Of a stretch of 64,000 nucleotides of DNA, positions 38,001-46,700 are shown in pieces. Source of the stretch: Acidimicrobiia bacterium (GTDB taxonomy: Bacteria; Actinomycetota; Acidimicrobiia; Acidimicrobiales; Bin134). Every line of letters starts with the position of its first letter. Positions within the stretch are counted from its first letter, which is position 1. The stretch spans positions 1 through 64,000 of the forward strand of contig VYCQ01000021.1 of NCBI GenBank assembly GCA_009843865.1. The letters are read 5' to 3'. The position numbers were made by a program, and so were the translations under genes. The notes under the pieces were generated by a model. That model was not told the origin of the DNA, ran no database searches, and saw nothing but the letters and a program-made list of their open reading frames with translations.

Positions 38001-38521
38001 GCTGCTTTAGCCAGCGCCTCGTCGTAATCGTCTCGCAGCAACGACTGGAGTACATGGCCTCCCAAACAACCAGTAGTAGCGATGAGTCCTTCGCTGTGAT
38101 CTGCCAGCAGTTCCCAATCCAACCTAGGCTTGTAATAATAACCTTCCAAAAAAGCCCTGCTAGAAAGCTGGATCAGGTTCTTATAGCCCTTATTGTTCTC
38201 AGCCAACAGCGTCAGGTGATAGTACAGCTTCTCACCTTCAGCGGTGCTGCCTCCGCTATCGTCCACCCTACCCTGGCGCGGCGGGCGGCTACGACGATCT
38301 TCGTGGGCCATGTAAGCCTCAAAACCAATAATGGGTTTAATGCCACCAGCCCGACACGCCTGATAAAAGTCCACAACCCCGTACATATTGCCATGATCGG
38401 TGATACCAAGAGCGGGCTGACCATCAGCTACGGCTGCCTCCACCAACTCCCCCACCCTTGAAGCCCCATCCAAAATTGAATATTCGGTGTGAACATGAAG
38501 GTGAGTGAAGGAATTGGACAT
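35003..38521 (-). CDS. dnaE: DNA polymerase III subunit alpha
   Basis: 1172 residues, DnaE1 type. The PHP domain opens FTHLHVHTEYSILDGASRVG. The polymerase active site has PDIDMDFDSRHRDEI (about residues 400-415) and the upstream GPGRGSAAGC. Helix-hairpin-helix and OB-fold domains follow (VSNFRKRWTRKGDLMATFEL). The PHP metal ligands HVHTE appear kept, so intrinsic proofreading is possible, as shown for mycobacterial DnaE1. It is the replicative polymerase catalytic subunit. ATG 38521 has a strong GGAGGG eight bases upstream. It starts 15 bases after the bpa stop, so the two are likely co-transcribed. Confidence 0.97.
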   Translation of the reverse strand: MSNSFTHLHVHTEYSILDGASRVGELVEAAVADGQPALGITDHGNMYGVVDFYQACRAGGIKPIIGFEAYMAHEDRRSRPPRQGRVDDSGGSTAEGEKLYYHLTLLAENNKGYKNLIQLSSRAFLEGYYYKPRLDWELLADHSEGLIATTGCLGGHVLQSLLRDDYDEALAKAARLQDIFGKDNLFVEMQDHGIAEQKRTNPDLIHIARQINAPLLATNDSHYTHRGDAEAHDCLLCVQTGSLVSDTNRLKFEGNNHYLKTAGEMRQVFSELGEACDNTLWVAERANVEIEFGKPQLPDFPIPPEYEDSDVYLSALTLQGAHQRWGDRLSEEVSDRLAYELKVIFDMGFSSYFLITWDLIRYARERGIRVGPGRGSAAGCAVAYCLRITDLDPIRYDLLFERFLNPSRVSMPDIDMDFDSRHRDEIIRYASQKYGEDHVAQIITFSTIKARAAVRDSARVLDYPYALGDKLAKAMPPLVLGRDTPLWACIEQSEEYADGYVAAVDLRRMYNEDEDARKVVDMARGLEGLRRQDSIHAAAVVITKEPLTEYLPIQRKPSGGLKADEAPIVTQYEMHAVEELGLLKMDFLGLRNLDVIEDALDLIEQSQGHRLDIDNAPLDDVATYELLSRGETVGVFQLESPPMRSLIRSLKPNCFDDVAALVALYRPGPMAANMHTDYADRKNNRQPVTVFHEDASDILGDTYGLMIYQESVMRVAQRFAGYSLAEADNLRKACGKKNRELMAKERSSFVAGCERNGYGEVLGTELFDIIEQFADYAFNKSHSYGYGMIAYQCAYLKAQYPVEYMAALLSSVKSKLERAAVYLAECRQMKLQVLPPDINQSELGFAAMDNSEGTRSIAFGLSAIRHVGEGTAAMILEERKANGPFDDFYDFCDRVDPLVLNKGVVESLIKAGCFDKLGHPRQGLLHAFEPIVQRAIVQQKERSQGVMNLFGEGTQEAQFKIPDVEFDKSRLLSVEKEMLGLYISDHPMMGMEEFLAHKGTQRIDRLAEATDEITVTLGGVVSNFRKRWTRKGDLMATFELEDLYGSVEITVFPKAMADHGGKLADDLVVIVQGRLESRDEGAKVICFNIESVDPKAAVGMAPVKLRFGPAGLSLECLDQLKTLIAEHPGKSEVFLLVGDEQAVKLPSDYKVDATSSVLGELREMFGDAVVAA

Positions 38522-38535
38522 GAACCCTCCTACTA

Positions 38536-39057
38536 TTACAGATAAGTGCCCATGGATCGGTCACCCTGAGAGGAAGCCCCCGGAGGTAACTCAGCACGCA
38601 TGTTAGCTAACTGCTGCTGAGCCGAAATTTGCTGAGCAAACAAGGTTGCTTGAATGCCCTGCACCAACCCCTCCAACCAGCCCACAAGCTGTGCCTTGGC
38701 AACTTGCAACTCTGATTGGGTGGGTAGATGCTCTTCTGGGAACGGCGATATCAGGCGATCTAGCTCATCACGTAGCTCGGGCGACAAAGCCGAGCCAAGC
38801 TCAACCACAGAAGTGGAATAGATATCACGCAACCGATCGCGGCTAGATTCATCCAACGATGATTGGCGAACCTCGTCTAAGAGCTGCTTCATCATAGTAC
38901 CCACCCGCATCACCTTGGCAGGCTGTTCTATGGCTTCTGAACCCTGAGGCGGTTTCTCTTGCGTGGTGTCGCTGTTCGGCGACTCTGGCAATATGTCAGA
39001 CACTATTTCAGTAGCATCTAGCTTCGTGCATTCTGGATCTTCAGACATATCTGACAA
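38536..39057 (-). CDS. bpa: Bacterial proteasome activator (DUF2587)
   Basis: 173 residues. The central helical domain carries VMRVGTMMKQLLDEVRQSSL, a D-rich turn and AQLVGWLEGLVQGIQATLFA, the signature of Bpa/PafE of Mycobacterium. The protein ends in GTYL, close to the GQYL tail that docks into the 20S core and opens its gate. Bpa rings deliver partly unfolded proteins to the proteasome without ATP. The 50-residue N-terminus is acidic and unordered-looking. Presence implies a 20S proteasome elsewhere in the genome. The gene is immediately upstream of dnaE; no functional link is known. Confidence 0.88.
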   Translation of the reverse strand: MSDMSEDPECTKLDATEIVSDILPESPNSDTTQEKPPQGSEAIEQPAKVMRVGTMMKQLLDEVRQSSLDESSRDRLRDIYSTSVVELGSALSPELRDELDRLISPFPEEHLPTQSELQVAKAQLVGWLEGLVQGIQATLFAQQISAQQQLANMRAELPPGASSQGDRSMGTYL

Positions 39058-39107
39058 TTTACTCCGACATCAGGTTACTTAAACACAGGGTAGCTACAGA
39101 GATGCAC

Positions 39108-40280
39108 TCAACCACAAACACCAAACGCCCCTAAACAGGGCACTAGCACCTCCGCGCTTGTAAGTGAGCCGTGACGTCCAATGAGCTCAAACTTTTTCTT
39201 GTTGCTACGTTTTTTACTCGCTGGCACTAAAAAGGCCACCGGCTCTTGTGGCACCAAAGCAACATCTCCCATTCGCTGACGGGCTTGAGGACTCACATTA
39301 GGCCCAAACCACCCTTCATCTAGCACCTGCTCGACTGTTGCTACCAAGCCATACCTCTCGTAGTTGGCTTTGGCAACCTCTAGCAACGCTTGAGCCCGCC
39401 CCGGACGAGCATGCAACCAGCGGAAACGAGCTTCACCCGAAGTAACCGAGGTAAGACCCAAAACTTCGCCAGACAAAACTATCTTGTTATCACCCACATG
39501 TACCTGCCCGTGATCTGCCACCACTAGCAGAGCTACCGAAGATGGCAACAAGCTGAGCATCTGAGCCACTAACTGATCAACAGCCACATACTCAGCATCT
39601 AGGTGTTCTGCTAGTCCATATTCGTGGGCGATACGATCTGGCCCATCATAGTAAACGTATACCAGCGGCGCACCATCAAGCACTAAACGCTGGGTTGCCA
39701 CAGCCATGGTGCTGTTTAGCTGGTAACCAACATGAGGTACTCCGTCTAAATAAGCTCGGGTGAAGCCAGAACCACTGAACTCACTACGACCTACCGCTGG
39801 CACACGTTGTCCCAAAAAAGCGGGCAAGGTTTGCATCTGTTCAGGCAGGATAGATTTGCGAGCATCCTGGCCGCTTCTACCTATGGTCCAACGCAAAGTG
39901 TTTAGCAGTTGGCCCGCAACATAAACCTGATAACCGATCAACCCATGCTCACCCGGAGGGACACCAGTTACCAAAGAAGTGAGGGCCGTGGTGGTAGTTG
40001 TAGGTGCCACCGTGGTGATAGCCCCCCCCTGCATGGCCATCAAGGTAGGGGTTAGGTGGGCTCGTTCTTGGAGCTGCTGCCAACCCATCCCATCTACCAA
40101 CAACAACACCACCTGCTTGGCCTCAGCCACCGGAGCAGGCAGCCAGTCGCAGATCCCCGGTGGGCTAAGCAGAGCTGGCACCACATTGCTGAGACAAGCA
40201 CCCCGATAATCGGGCAAAACAGGGAACTTCTGGTCAAAGCTAGTAGGTACAGCTGCTGTGCTAGTGGTATTGAGGCTCAT
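39108..40280 (-). CDS. Alkaline phosphatase superfamily phosphodiesterase/nucleotide pyrophosphatase
   Basis: 390 residues. VVLLLVDGMGWQQL holds the first metal-binding Asp. TTTTTALTSLVTGVPPGEHG contains the nucleophilic Thr and the G-x-P-x-x-H-G turn. VYVYYDGPDRIAHEYG and VVADHGQVHVG provide the remaining Asp/His ligands. This set defines type I phosphodiesterase/nucleotide pyrophosphatases. No signal peptide is evident, so it is probably cytoplasmic. Substrate unknown. It is divergent from the Rrf2 gene, with about 50 bases between the starts. Confidence 0.85.
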   Translation of the reverse strand: MSLNTTSTAAVPTSFDQKFPVLPDYRGACLSNVVPALLSPPGICDWLPAPVAEAKQVVLLLVDGMGWQQLQERAHLTPTLMAMQGGAITTVAPTTTTTALTSLVTGVPPGEHGLIGYQVYVAGQLLNTLRWTIGRSGQDARKSILPEQMQTLPAFLGQRVPAVGRSEFSGSGFTRAYLDGVPHVGYQLNSTMAVATQRLVLDGAPLVYVYYDGPDRIAHEYGLAEHLDAEYVAVDQLVAQMLSLLPSSVALLVVADHGQVHVGDNKIVLSGEVLGLTSVTSGEARFRWLHARPGRAQALLEVAKANYERYGLVATVEQVLDEGWFGPNVSPQARQRMGDVALVPQEPVAFLVPASKKRSNKKKFELIGRHGSLTSAEVLVPCLGAFGVCG

Positions 40281-40330
40281 TGAGCCTTCAAACTAACCGA
40301 GGTAAGTGACAACAACTAGGGTTGGCCTTC

Positions 40331-40774
40331 GTGAGAGTATCCACCAGAGGAGACTACGCCAGCAGAGCATTGTTATCCCTAGCCCTACACCCTGAAGACA
40401 GCGGACCTACCTCAGTGCGAGATATCGCCGAACGCACCGGTCTACCGCAACCCTACTTAGAACAAATTCTTCAAGCCCTCAAAGGTGCTGGCCTAGTCCG
40501 CTCCAAGCGGGGCGCTAACGGTGGCTATACCCTAGCTCGACCAGCAGAAGACATCCGCCTCAGCGAAATCGTTAGTGCTGTAGATGGCCCCATCTCATTA
40601 GGCGACTTTAAAGAACCCCACCAAGGTGGTTCCTGCGAACACGAAGGCCAATGCGTGCTGCTAGCCATCTGGCTTCACGTTGGCGACAAATTAAACGAGT
40701 TTCTAGATGCCTACACGCTGGCCGACATAGCTAAAGCCTCGCAAGGACTACTGCCCTGGCCCGGCACCAACTAA
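40331..40774 (+). CDS. Rrf2-family transcriptional regulator
   Basis: 147 residues from GTG 40331 (MRVSTRGDYASRALLSLAL is the canonical Rrf2 start); an in-frame TTG nine bases earlier is less likely. The winged helix (SVRDIAERTGLPQPYLEQIL, then GLVRSKRGANGGYTLARP) is clear. The sensor loop has C-x5-C (CEHEGQC), but the third Cys that IscR uses for its iron-sulfur cluster is absent. It may bind a cluster with other ligands, as RsrR and NsrR do, or none. The stop overlaps the convergent rluD end by four bases. Its target is unknown. Confidence 0.85.
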   Translation: MRVSTRGDYASRALLSLALHPEDSGPTSVRDIAERTGLPQPYLEQILQALKGAGLVRSKRGANGGYTLARPAEDIRLSEIVSAVDGPISLGDFKEPHQGGSCEHEGQCVLLAIWLHVGDKLNEFLDAYTLADIAKASQGLLPWPGTN

Positions 40775-41775
40775 TCCTGGCTTGTGGTGATACCTACAAG
40801 AGCCAATACATCCACAAAGTCTTGAGGCGGAGGCACCTCAAAGTGAAGCGGCTCAGCGGTGGTGGGATGGATGCACCCAAGCGTGCGAGCATGCAGGGCA
40901 GGACGACTTAAGCGCACAACCCGAGGGCCTCCATAAAGCTCGTCGCCCAACAGGGGATGACCGATAGCGGCTAAATGTACTCTGATTTGGTGGGTGCGCC
41001 CTGTCTCTAACTGCAAATCCAGATGAGCTACAGCAACATCATTGTCAGTTACACCCTTCCCAGAAATGCGATCTAACACCACGTAATGAGTCCGAGCAGG
41101 GTGCCCACTAGACAACACCGCCATCTTGGTTGGACAACGAGGTGACCGCCCCACTGGAGCGTCTATAACCCCCCTGTCGTCGCTAGGAAGGCCTGCCACC
41201 AGCGCTGAGTAACATCGCTTCACCTCACGTCGGCTGAGCGCCCCCGTCAATGCTTCGTAAGCCACCTGAGTGCGCGCAGCCATCAACACCCCCGAGGTGC
41301 CCTTGTCTAGCCTATGAACTATGCCTGGCCTTTGAGGCTCACCTACATAGGCCATTTCGGGATACAGAGCCAACAAACCATTGGCCATAGTGCCTGTGGA
41401 ATTGCCCGTACCCGGATAGACCACCAATTGAGCAGGCTTGTTTACTACAACCACATGTTCGTCTTCGTAGAGTAAATCTAGATGCACCGACGCGTCAGGT
41501 TGAGGTGCAACTTGAGCCACAACCGGCAACTCCGTCAATTTGACCGCATCACCTGTTACTACCCGACGCGAACGGGTAGTAACAGCTGTACCGTTTAATG
41601 CAACCTTTCCTTCAGCAACCAACCTAGCGGCCTCAGCTCGACTGCATTCCCAAATCAGAGCTACCAGCCTGTCAAGACGCTCCTGCGCTAACGCGCTGGG
41701 CACAACCGCATTCAACCGCAGCGCTGGCTCTGTAACGGAATTGCTAATCTCTAGGTTCTGGGCTTCAAGATTCAT
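40771..41775 (-). CDS. rluD: RluA/RluD-family pseudouridine synthase
   Basis: 334 residues from ATG 41775. An S4 RNA-binding domain (ERLDRLVALIWECSRAEAAR) precedes the catalytic domain, with HRLDKGTSGVLMAA containing the catalytic Asp and HQIRVHLAAIGHPLLGDELY near the end. It modifies uridines, probably in 23S rRNA. The start lies inside the lspA 3' end (ATG overlaps the lspA stop region by 11 bases), so the two are coupled. A reading extended to 41844 only re-reads lspA DNA. The lspA-rluD order is conserved in actinobacteria. Confidence 0.92.
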   Translation of the reverse strand: MNLEAQNLEISNSVTEPALRLNAVVPSALAQERLDRLVALIWECSRAEAARLVAEGKVALNGTAVTTRSRRVVTGDAVKLTELPVVAQVAPQPDASVHLDLLYEDEHVVVVNKPAQLVVYPGTGNSTGTMANGLLALYPEMAYVGEPQRPGIVHRLDKGTSGVLMAARTQVAYEALTGALSRREVKRCYSALVAGLPSDDRGVIDAPVGRSPRCPTKMAVLSSGHPARTHYVVLDRISGKGVTDNDVAVAHLDLQLETGRTHQIRVHLAAIGHPLLGDELYGGPRVVRLSRPALHARTLGCIHPTTAEPLHFEVPPPQDFVDVLALVGITTSQD

Positions 41776-42307
41776 CGGTGACCGGCTGTTTGGAAAGGAT
41801 CGCGGTACGGCTAGGTAAGCTAAGCGCCAGCAGCACGGCTGCAATCACTATGGCAGAGTCAGCGACATTAAACACCGGCCACCACTGAAGATCCACAAAG
41901 TCCACCACTGCACCACCTAAAAAACCATCCCCGTCTCGAAAAGCCCGATCCGCCAAATTCCCCAGCGCCCCACCCAAAATCATGCCCGACAACAGCGGCG
42001 ACAAGGCCAAGCGACGACCTCCCCAACTAGCCCATGCCATACCTGCGACGAATAACAAAGCCAAAAACGCAATGTAGATATCTAAGCCTTGCCCTAACCC
42101 GAAAGCTGCCCCTTTGTTGTGTACCAAGTTCAAGCGCAATGTCCACACCAGATCTATGGTGCGGTCTTGCAACGCCTCTAGTGCCCACCACTTAGTGAGC
42201 TGATCAACGCCCACCACCAGAGCTGTCACCCCCAACAAAATCAGGTTGTGACAGCGAGCCCTATACCCGATATCAGCCGGGCTAGAAGCCACCGGCTTTA
42301 TGCTCAA
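41765..42307 (-). CDS. lspA: Lipoprotein signal peptidase (signal peptidase II)
   Basis: 180 residues with four transmembrane segments. The catalytic aspartates lie in GGALGNLADRAF and WPVFNVADSAIV, and the family motif LVHNKGAAFGL is present. It cleaves signal peptides of lipidated prolipoproteins at the outer face of the membrane. It overlaps the TraR/DksA-like gene upstream by 26 bases and rluD downstream by 11. Confidence 0.96.
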   Translation of the reverse strand: MSIKPVASSPADIGYRARCHNLILLGVTALVVGVDQLTKWWALEALQDRTIDLVWTLRLNLVHNKGAAFGLGQGLDIYIAFLALLFVAGMAWASWGGRRLALSPLLSGMILGGALGNLADRAFRDGDGFLGGAVVDFVDLQWWPVFNVADSAIVIAAVLLALSLPSRTAILSKQPVTDES

Positions 42308-42755
42308 CCCGCTCCGCCGCCCAGGGGATTGCGTTTAGCCGCTGACGAGGGATCGGCTTTCCAGACACCATACAAACCCCATAAGTACCATTATCAATGC
42401 GCTTTAGAGCCGCATCTATTTGCTCCACCGCGGCCCGAGCTTGAGCACTCAGTGCTAGGTCGCGCTCTCGTTCTACAGCCAATGTGTCACCCTCGCCAGA
42501 TTCTTCGTCAAACTGCACATCACCGGGCTCTCGCTCTTCCACCAGAGAATCAGCCTCGGCCTTGAGGCGAGTGGCAGACGTAATATAGCGACCGCGCTCC
42601 GCCAAAAGCTGTTTGCGCTGCTTTTCTAGGTACTTAGCATCAAACAAGGGTTTTGCCGCTGGCACCCGCTTAGCCGCAGGCTTTTTAGTAGTAGACTTTT
42701 TAGCCGCAGGCTTTTTAGCTGGCACCTTGTTAGTTAACGACTTGGTGGTAGGCAT
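42282..42755 (-). CDS. TraR/DksA-type zinc-finger-like protein with degenerate zinc site
   Basis: 157 residues from ATG 42755 (MPTTKSLTNKVPAKKPAAKK). The first 40 residues are Lys/Ala/Pro-rich and disordered. A coiled coil follows, then the DksA C4-type motif GTYGVCMVSGKPIPRQRL NAIPWA. Only the first Cys of the four is kept (CMVS instead of CxxC, and the second pair is missing), so zinc binding is unlikely. The RLxAxPWA part is intact. Homologues beside lspA are usual in actinobacteria. A role at the RNA polymerase secondary channel is inference. Confidence 0.8.
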   Translation of the reverse strand: MPTTKSLTNKVPAKKPAAKKSTTKKPAAKRVPAAKPLFDAKYLEKQRKQLLAERGRYITSATRLKAEADSLVEEREPGDVQFDEESGEGDTLAVERERDLALSAQARAAVEQIDAALKRIDNGTYGVCMVSGKPIPRQRLNAIPWAAERVEHKAGGF

Positions 42756-42838
42756 CAGGCGGCAAAGTTTACCCGCCGCTGCTGGCAATAAGGTCTATAC
42801 AGGATACTTTTAAAATTTCACATGTGCTGGGAGGTCTG

Positions 42839-45800
42839 TTGTCCAACTCTGCTACGCCATATCCCGAGGTTAACCCTAAACCCCACTTCCCCGATATTGA
42901 ACACAACGTGCTCAAAACCTGGGCCGAAAACAACACTTTTTGTCAATCCGTTCAAAATCGGCCAACAGGTGTCAACAAACACAACGAATACGTATTTTAT
43001 GACGGCCCCCCGTTCGCCAATGGCTTACCCCACCACGGCCATCTGCTCACCGGCTACGTCAAGGACGTAATTCCCCGTTATCAAACCATGCAAGGGCGAC
43101 GTGTGGAACGCCGCTTCGGATGGGACTGCCACGGCCTACCTGCTGAGATGGAAGCCGAAACAGAGCTTGCAGTATCAGGCCGAGCGGCTATTACCAACTT
43201 CGGCATTGAAAAGTTCAACGACTACTGCCGTCAATCAGTGCTGCGCTACACCCAAGAATGGGAAACAACCGTCACCCGTCAAGCACGTTGGGTGGACTTC
43301 ACTGCCGACTATAAAACTATGGATCTACCCTACATGGAGTCGGTCATGTGGGCCTTTAAAACCTTGTGGGACAAAGACCTCATCTACGAAGCCTACCGGG
43401 TTATGCCCTACTCTTGGGCTGCTGAGACCCCCCTATCCAACTTCGAAATCCGCCTAGACGATGCCACCCGCCCACGCCAAGACCCCGCTATCACGGTGGC
43501 ATTCGACCTTGTACCTCAACCCGGTGATCCCGGCCCGATGCGAATGCTGGCCTGGACCACCACACCGTGGACACTACCTTCCAACCTGCTACTCATAGTC
43601 GGCCCCGATGTGGAATACGCCATCGTGGAACACGACATGGCTGAACCCCATACCAGCAACCATCCTGGTAACCATTCTGGCGACCACCGCGGCTACGTAG
43701 TGCTCGCCGCAGCCACCTTAGATGCTTATCACAACGAGCTAAGCGAAGGCCGTGTCGTGGGTATCGTTTCTGGCTCAAAACTAATCGGCCGACACTATCA
43801 ACCCTTGTTCGACTACTTCGCTCATCTCACACACCCCACCGCAGCCAAACCCCATCTTGCAGCACAACCTGCCTTTCGGGTTGTGGGAGCCGACTTCGTG
43901 GATACCAACGAGGGTACTGGCATTGTCCACGCTGCTCCGGGATTCGGTGAAGAAGACCAACAAGTAGGCGAAACCAACGGCGTGGCCGTGGTGGTGCCGG
44001 TGGACGACCAAGGGCGTTTCACCGAAGAGGTCACAGACTGGGCTGGGATGAACGTCTTTGCGGCTAACCCCGACATCATCGCCCACCTTAAGACTCAAAG
44101 ACGCGTGCTACGCCACGCCACCTATGAGCACAACTATCCACACTGCTGGCGCACCGACCAACCCATCATCTACAGGGCGCTGAACTCTTGGTACGTACGC
44201 GTATCGGATATGCGCCAACGAATGCTAGAACTAAACCAGCAGATCAACTGGGTGCCTCACCATGTTCGAGATGGCCGCTTCGGCACCTGGCTGCAAGGTG
44301 CGCGCGACTGGTCTATCAGCCGCAACCGCTTCTGGGGATCACCCATACCAGTATGGCGCAGCGATAACCCCACCTATCCCCGCACCGATGTGTACGGCAG
44401 CCTTGATGAGATTGAACAGGACTTCGGGGTCCGCCCCAACGACCTGCACCGACCCTTCATCGACCACCTTACCCGACCTAACCCGGACGACCCCAGCGGC
44501 TCTTCGGTCATGCGACGAGTCCCAGAGGTGCTGGACTGCTGGTTCGAATCAGGTTCTATGCCATTTGCTCAAATCCATTACCCATTTGAAAATAAAGATT
44601 GGTTCGAGCATCACTTCCCCGCCGATTTCATCGTTGAATACATCAACCAAACCCGCGGCTGGTTCTACACCCTACATATACTAGCCACTGCTTTGTTTAA
44701 TCGACCAGCGTTCAATAACGTGATCTGCCATGGCATCGTGCTAGATGCCAAAGGTCACAAACTCTCTAAAAAGTTAAAAAACTACACCGAGCCTGAAGAA
44801 GTTTTCGCCACCAAAGGTGCTGATGCGCTGCGCTGGTATCTGATGAGCTCCCCAATCGTGCGGGGTGGTGATCTGCGCCTCAACGATGCTGGCATCGACG
44901 ATGTGCTGCGCCAAGTGATGATCCCCATTTGGAACGCCTATTACTTCTTCACCCTCTACGCTAATGCCGATGGCATCAAAGCCGAAATCCGAGCCGACTC
45001 CGATCAGCTGCTAGACCGCTACATCCTGGCCAAAACCCGTCTGCTGGGCGAAGCTGTAACCCAGCACATGGATGCCTACGACCTGCCAGGTGCAACCACT
45101 GAGCTAGAAAGCTTCGTGGACTCGCTTAATAACTGGTACATCCGCCGCAGTCGCGACCGCTTCTGGGCACCCGCCCGCCCCGCATCAACCCAAGATAAAC
45201 AAGATGCCTACGACACCTTGTACACGGTGCTTACCTACCTCACCCGACTACTAGCACCCTTTTTACCGCTGATCGCCGACGAGATCTATCGCGGCCTCAC
45301 CGGCGAACCAAGCGTACACTTATGCGACTGGCCCGACCCTAACGAGCTGCCCAACGAACCCGCGCTGGTAACAACTATGGATCGGGTGCGCGATGTGTGT
45401 TCGACAGGGTTACGGGTGCGTGAAGACAATGGTATCCGTGTGCGTCAGCCCCTATTATCACTCACCGTAGCTGGCACCGATACCGATACCTTAGCTCCGT
45501 TTGTACCGCTCATCGCCGAAGAGGTGAATGTCAAACAAGTGTTCTTCAGCAGCCAGCTCAAAGACTTCGGAGAATTTGTCCTACGCCCCGACGGACAAGT
45601 ATTGGGACCACGCTTAGGTAAAGATGTGCAGCAAGTGTTTGCTGCGGCCCGTAAAAATCAATGGACTCATAATCCAGACGGCAGCATCACAATCGCCAAC
45701 CATATCCTTAGCGAAGATGAGTTTGAATTGGCACTAAATCCTACCCCTAATCCTGTTACAGACACTGCCGCAGCAGCTCTACCCGGCAACGATGCCCTTG

Positions 45801-46117
45801 TGGTATTAAACATCACCATCACCCCAACATTGACTGCTGAGGGGATCGCCCGAGATGTGGTACGGGTCGTTCAATCCGAACGCAAAAACCAAGGCTTAGA
45901 GGTCACCGACCGGATTCACCTATCAATTGCAACAACACCAACCATTGTGTCAGCGGTAACAGCACACAGCGACTATGTGTGCCATCAAGTACTAGCCTCA
46001 GGTGAAATCCACCTGCACGAACTCAGCTCACCAGAACTAACCGCTCACGATGGCCTCAGCATCGACGCAGGACCTCTGACCATAAAATTGGCAAAAACTA
46101 GAGACATAAAAAACTAA
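42839..46117 (+). CDS. ileS: Isoleucyl-tRNA synthetase, type 2 (eukaryote-like)
   Basis: 1092 residues from TTG 42839, chosen because GGGAGG lies four bases upstream; an in-frame GTG at 42824 lacks such a site. The HIGH-equivalent is GLPHHGHLL and the KMSKS-equivalent is KLSKKLKNY. The long C-terminal part without the zinc finger of type 1 enzymes marks a type 2 IleRS, often resistant to mupirocin. The editing CP1 domain is present (TPWTLPSNL, and later DFVDTNEGTGIVHAAPGFGE). No T-box leader is visible in the 83 bases before the gene. It converges on sepF. Confidence 0.95.
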   Translation: MSNSATPYPEVNPKPHFPDIEHNVLKTWAENNTFCQSVQNRPTGVNKHNEYVFYDGPPFANGLPHHGHLLTGYVKDVIPRYQTMQGRRVERRFGWDCHGLPAEMEAETELAVSGRAAITNFGIEKFNDYCRQSVLRYTQEWETTVTRQARWVDFTADYKTMDLPYMESVMWAFKTLWDKDLIYEAYRVMPYSWAAETPLSNFEIRLDDATRPRQDPAITVAFDLVPQPGDPGPMRMLAWTTTPWTLPSNLLLIVGPDVEYAIVEHDMAEPHTSNHPGNHSGDHRGYVVLAAATLDAYHNELSEGRVVGIVSGSKLIGRHYQPLFDYFAHLTHPTAAKPHLAAQPAFRVVGADFVDTNEGTGIVHAAPGFGEEDQQVGETNGVAVVVPVDDQGRFTEEVTDWAGMNVFAANPDIIAHLKTQRRVLRHATYEHNYPHCWRTDQPIIYRALNSWYVRVSDMRQRMLELNQQINWVPHHVRDGRFGTWLQGARDWSISRNRFWGSPIPVWRSDNPTYPRTDVYGSLDEIEQDFGVRPNDLHRPFIDHLTRPNPDDPSGSSVMRRVPEVLDCWFESGSMPFAQIHYPFENKDWFEHHFPADFIVEYINQTRGWFYTLHILATALFNRPAFNNVICHGIVLDAKGHKLSKKLKNYTEPEEVFATKGADALRWYLMSSPIVRGGDLRLNDAGIDDVLRQVMIPIWNAYYFFTLYANADGIKAEIRADSDQLLDRYILAKTRLLGEAVTQHMDAYDLPGATTELESFVDSLNNWYIRRSRDRFWAPARPASTQDKQDAYDTLYTVLTYLTRLLAPFLPLIADEIYRGLTGEPSVHLCDWPDPNELPNEPALVTTMDRVRDVCSTGLRVREDNGIRVRQPLLSLTVAGTDTDTLAPFVPLIAEEVNVKQVFFSSQLKDFGEFVLRPDGQVLGPRLGKDVQQVFAAARKNQWTHNPDGSITIANHILSEDEFELALNPTPNPVTDTAAAALPGNDALVVLNITITPTLTAEGIARDVVRVVQSERKNQGLEVTDRIHLSIATTPTIVSAVTAHSDYVCHQVLASGEIHLHELSSPELTAHDGLSIDAGPLTIKLAKTRDIKN

Positions 46118-46125
46118 AGCAACAC

Positions 46126-46149
46126 AAGAAGCCGTTTAAATGGTTTCTT
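46126..46149. terminator. Possible shared hairpin at the ileS/sepF convergent end
   Basis: AAGAAGCC and GGTTTCTT form an 8-pair stem (one G-T) around GTTTAAAT. It lies between the two convergent stops and overlaps the sepF stop. The stem is AT-rich and no T-run follows, so it is a weak terminator candidate for either strand. Confidence 0.3.
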
Positions 46150-46660
46150 GATAATCGGCTTGCTTCATGCGACGGCGCTCCTCGTCCGACACCTCCACGT
46201 TGGAGGGGGTCAGCAAATACACCTGATCAGCCACCCGCTCCATACGCCCGTCAAGCCCGTAACAAAGCCCACTTGAGAAATCAATCAAACGCCTAGCCAC
46301 CTCACGGGTACTGTGTTGTAAGTTCACAATCACCGCTAGGCCCGTGCGAAAACAATCTCCTACATCCTTAGCATCATCAAAAGACACCGGAGTCACAACC
46401 GAAGGTTTGGTTGAGGTTGTGGACACCGGGCGTACAAAGCTAGTTCGTGCCGAATCTGAGCCAGCGGCCCCATCAAATGCTGCCGCTCCCTCCTGTAATG
46501 GCCGCACAGACCCTGAATCAGCGTCGCTAGAGGCTTGAGATTCAGACATTGGCGACACGAGTCGCATGTCTGCCTCATACTCTGGCGCGACCATCTGACC
46601 AAATTCTTCTTCGGTTCCGAACCCAAGCCAATACTTAGTTTTCTGCCATACGGACGACAT
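46136..46660 (-). CDS. sepF: Cell division protein SepF
   Basis: 174 residues. The N-terminal membrane-targeting helix (MSSVWQKTKYWLGFG) is followed by an acidic, Ser-rich linker of about 80 residues. The SepF core (SFDDAKDVGDCFRTGLAVIV, then RLIDFSSGLCYGLDG and a VYLLTPSNVEV end) has the expected order. SepF anchors FtsZ to the membrane in actinobacteria, which lack FtsA. It is the last gene of the division cluster here; yggT and divIVA, which often follow, are absent. Confidence 0.95.
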   Translation of the reverse strand: MSSVWQKTKYWLGFGTEEEFGQMVAPEYEADMRLVSPMSESQASSDADSGSVRPLQEGAAAFDGAAGSDSARTSFVRPVSTTSTKPSVVTPVSFDDAKDVGDCFRTGLAVIVNLQHSTREVARRLIDFSSGLCYGLDGRMERVADQVYLLTPSNVEVSDEERRRMKQADYQETI

Positions 46661-46700
46661 TTGTTGATCCTCTTCTGGGCAGACCGTGTGTAACTACTAT

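Noticed and set aside
42756-42838. T-box riboswitch before ileS
   Set aside because: The gap is too short, and neither the T-box sequence nor a specifier stem is visible.
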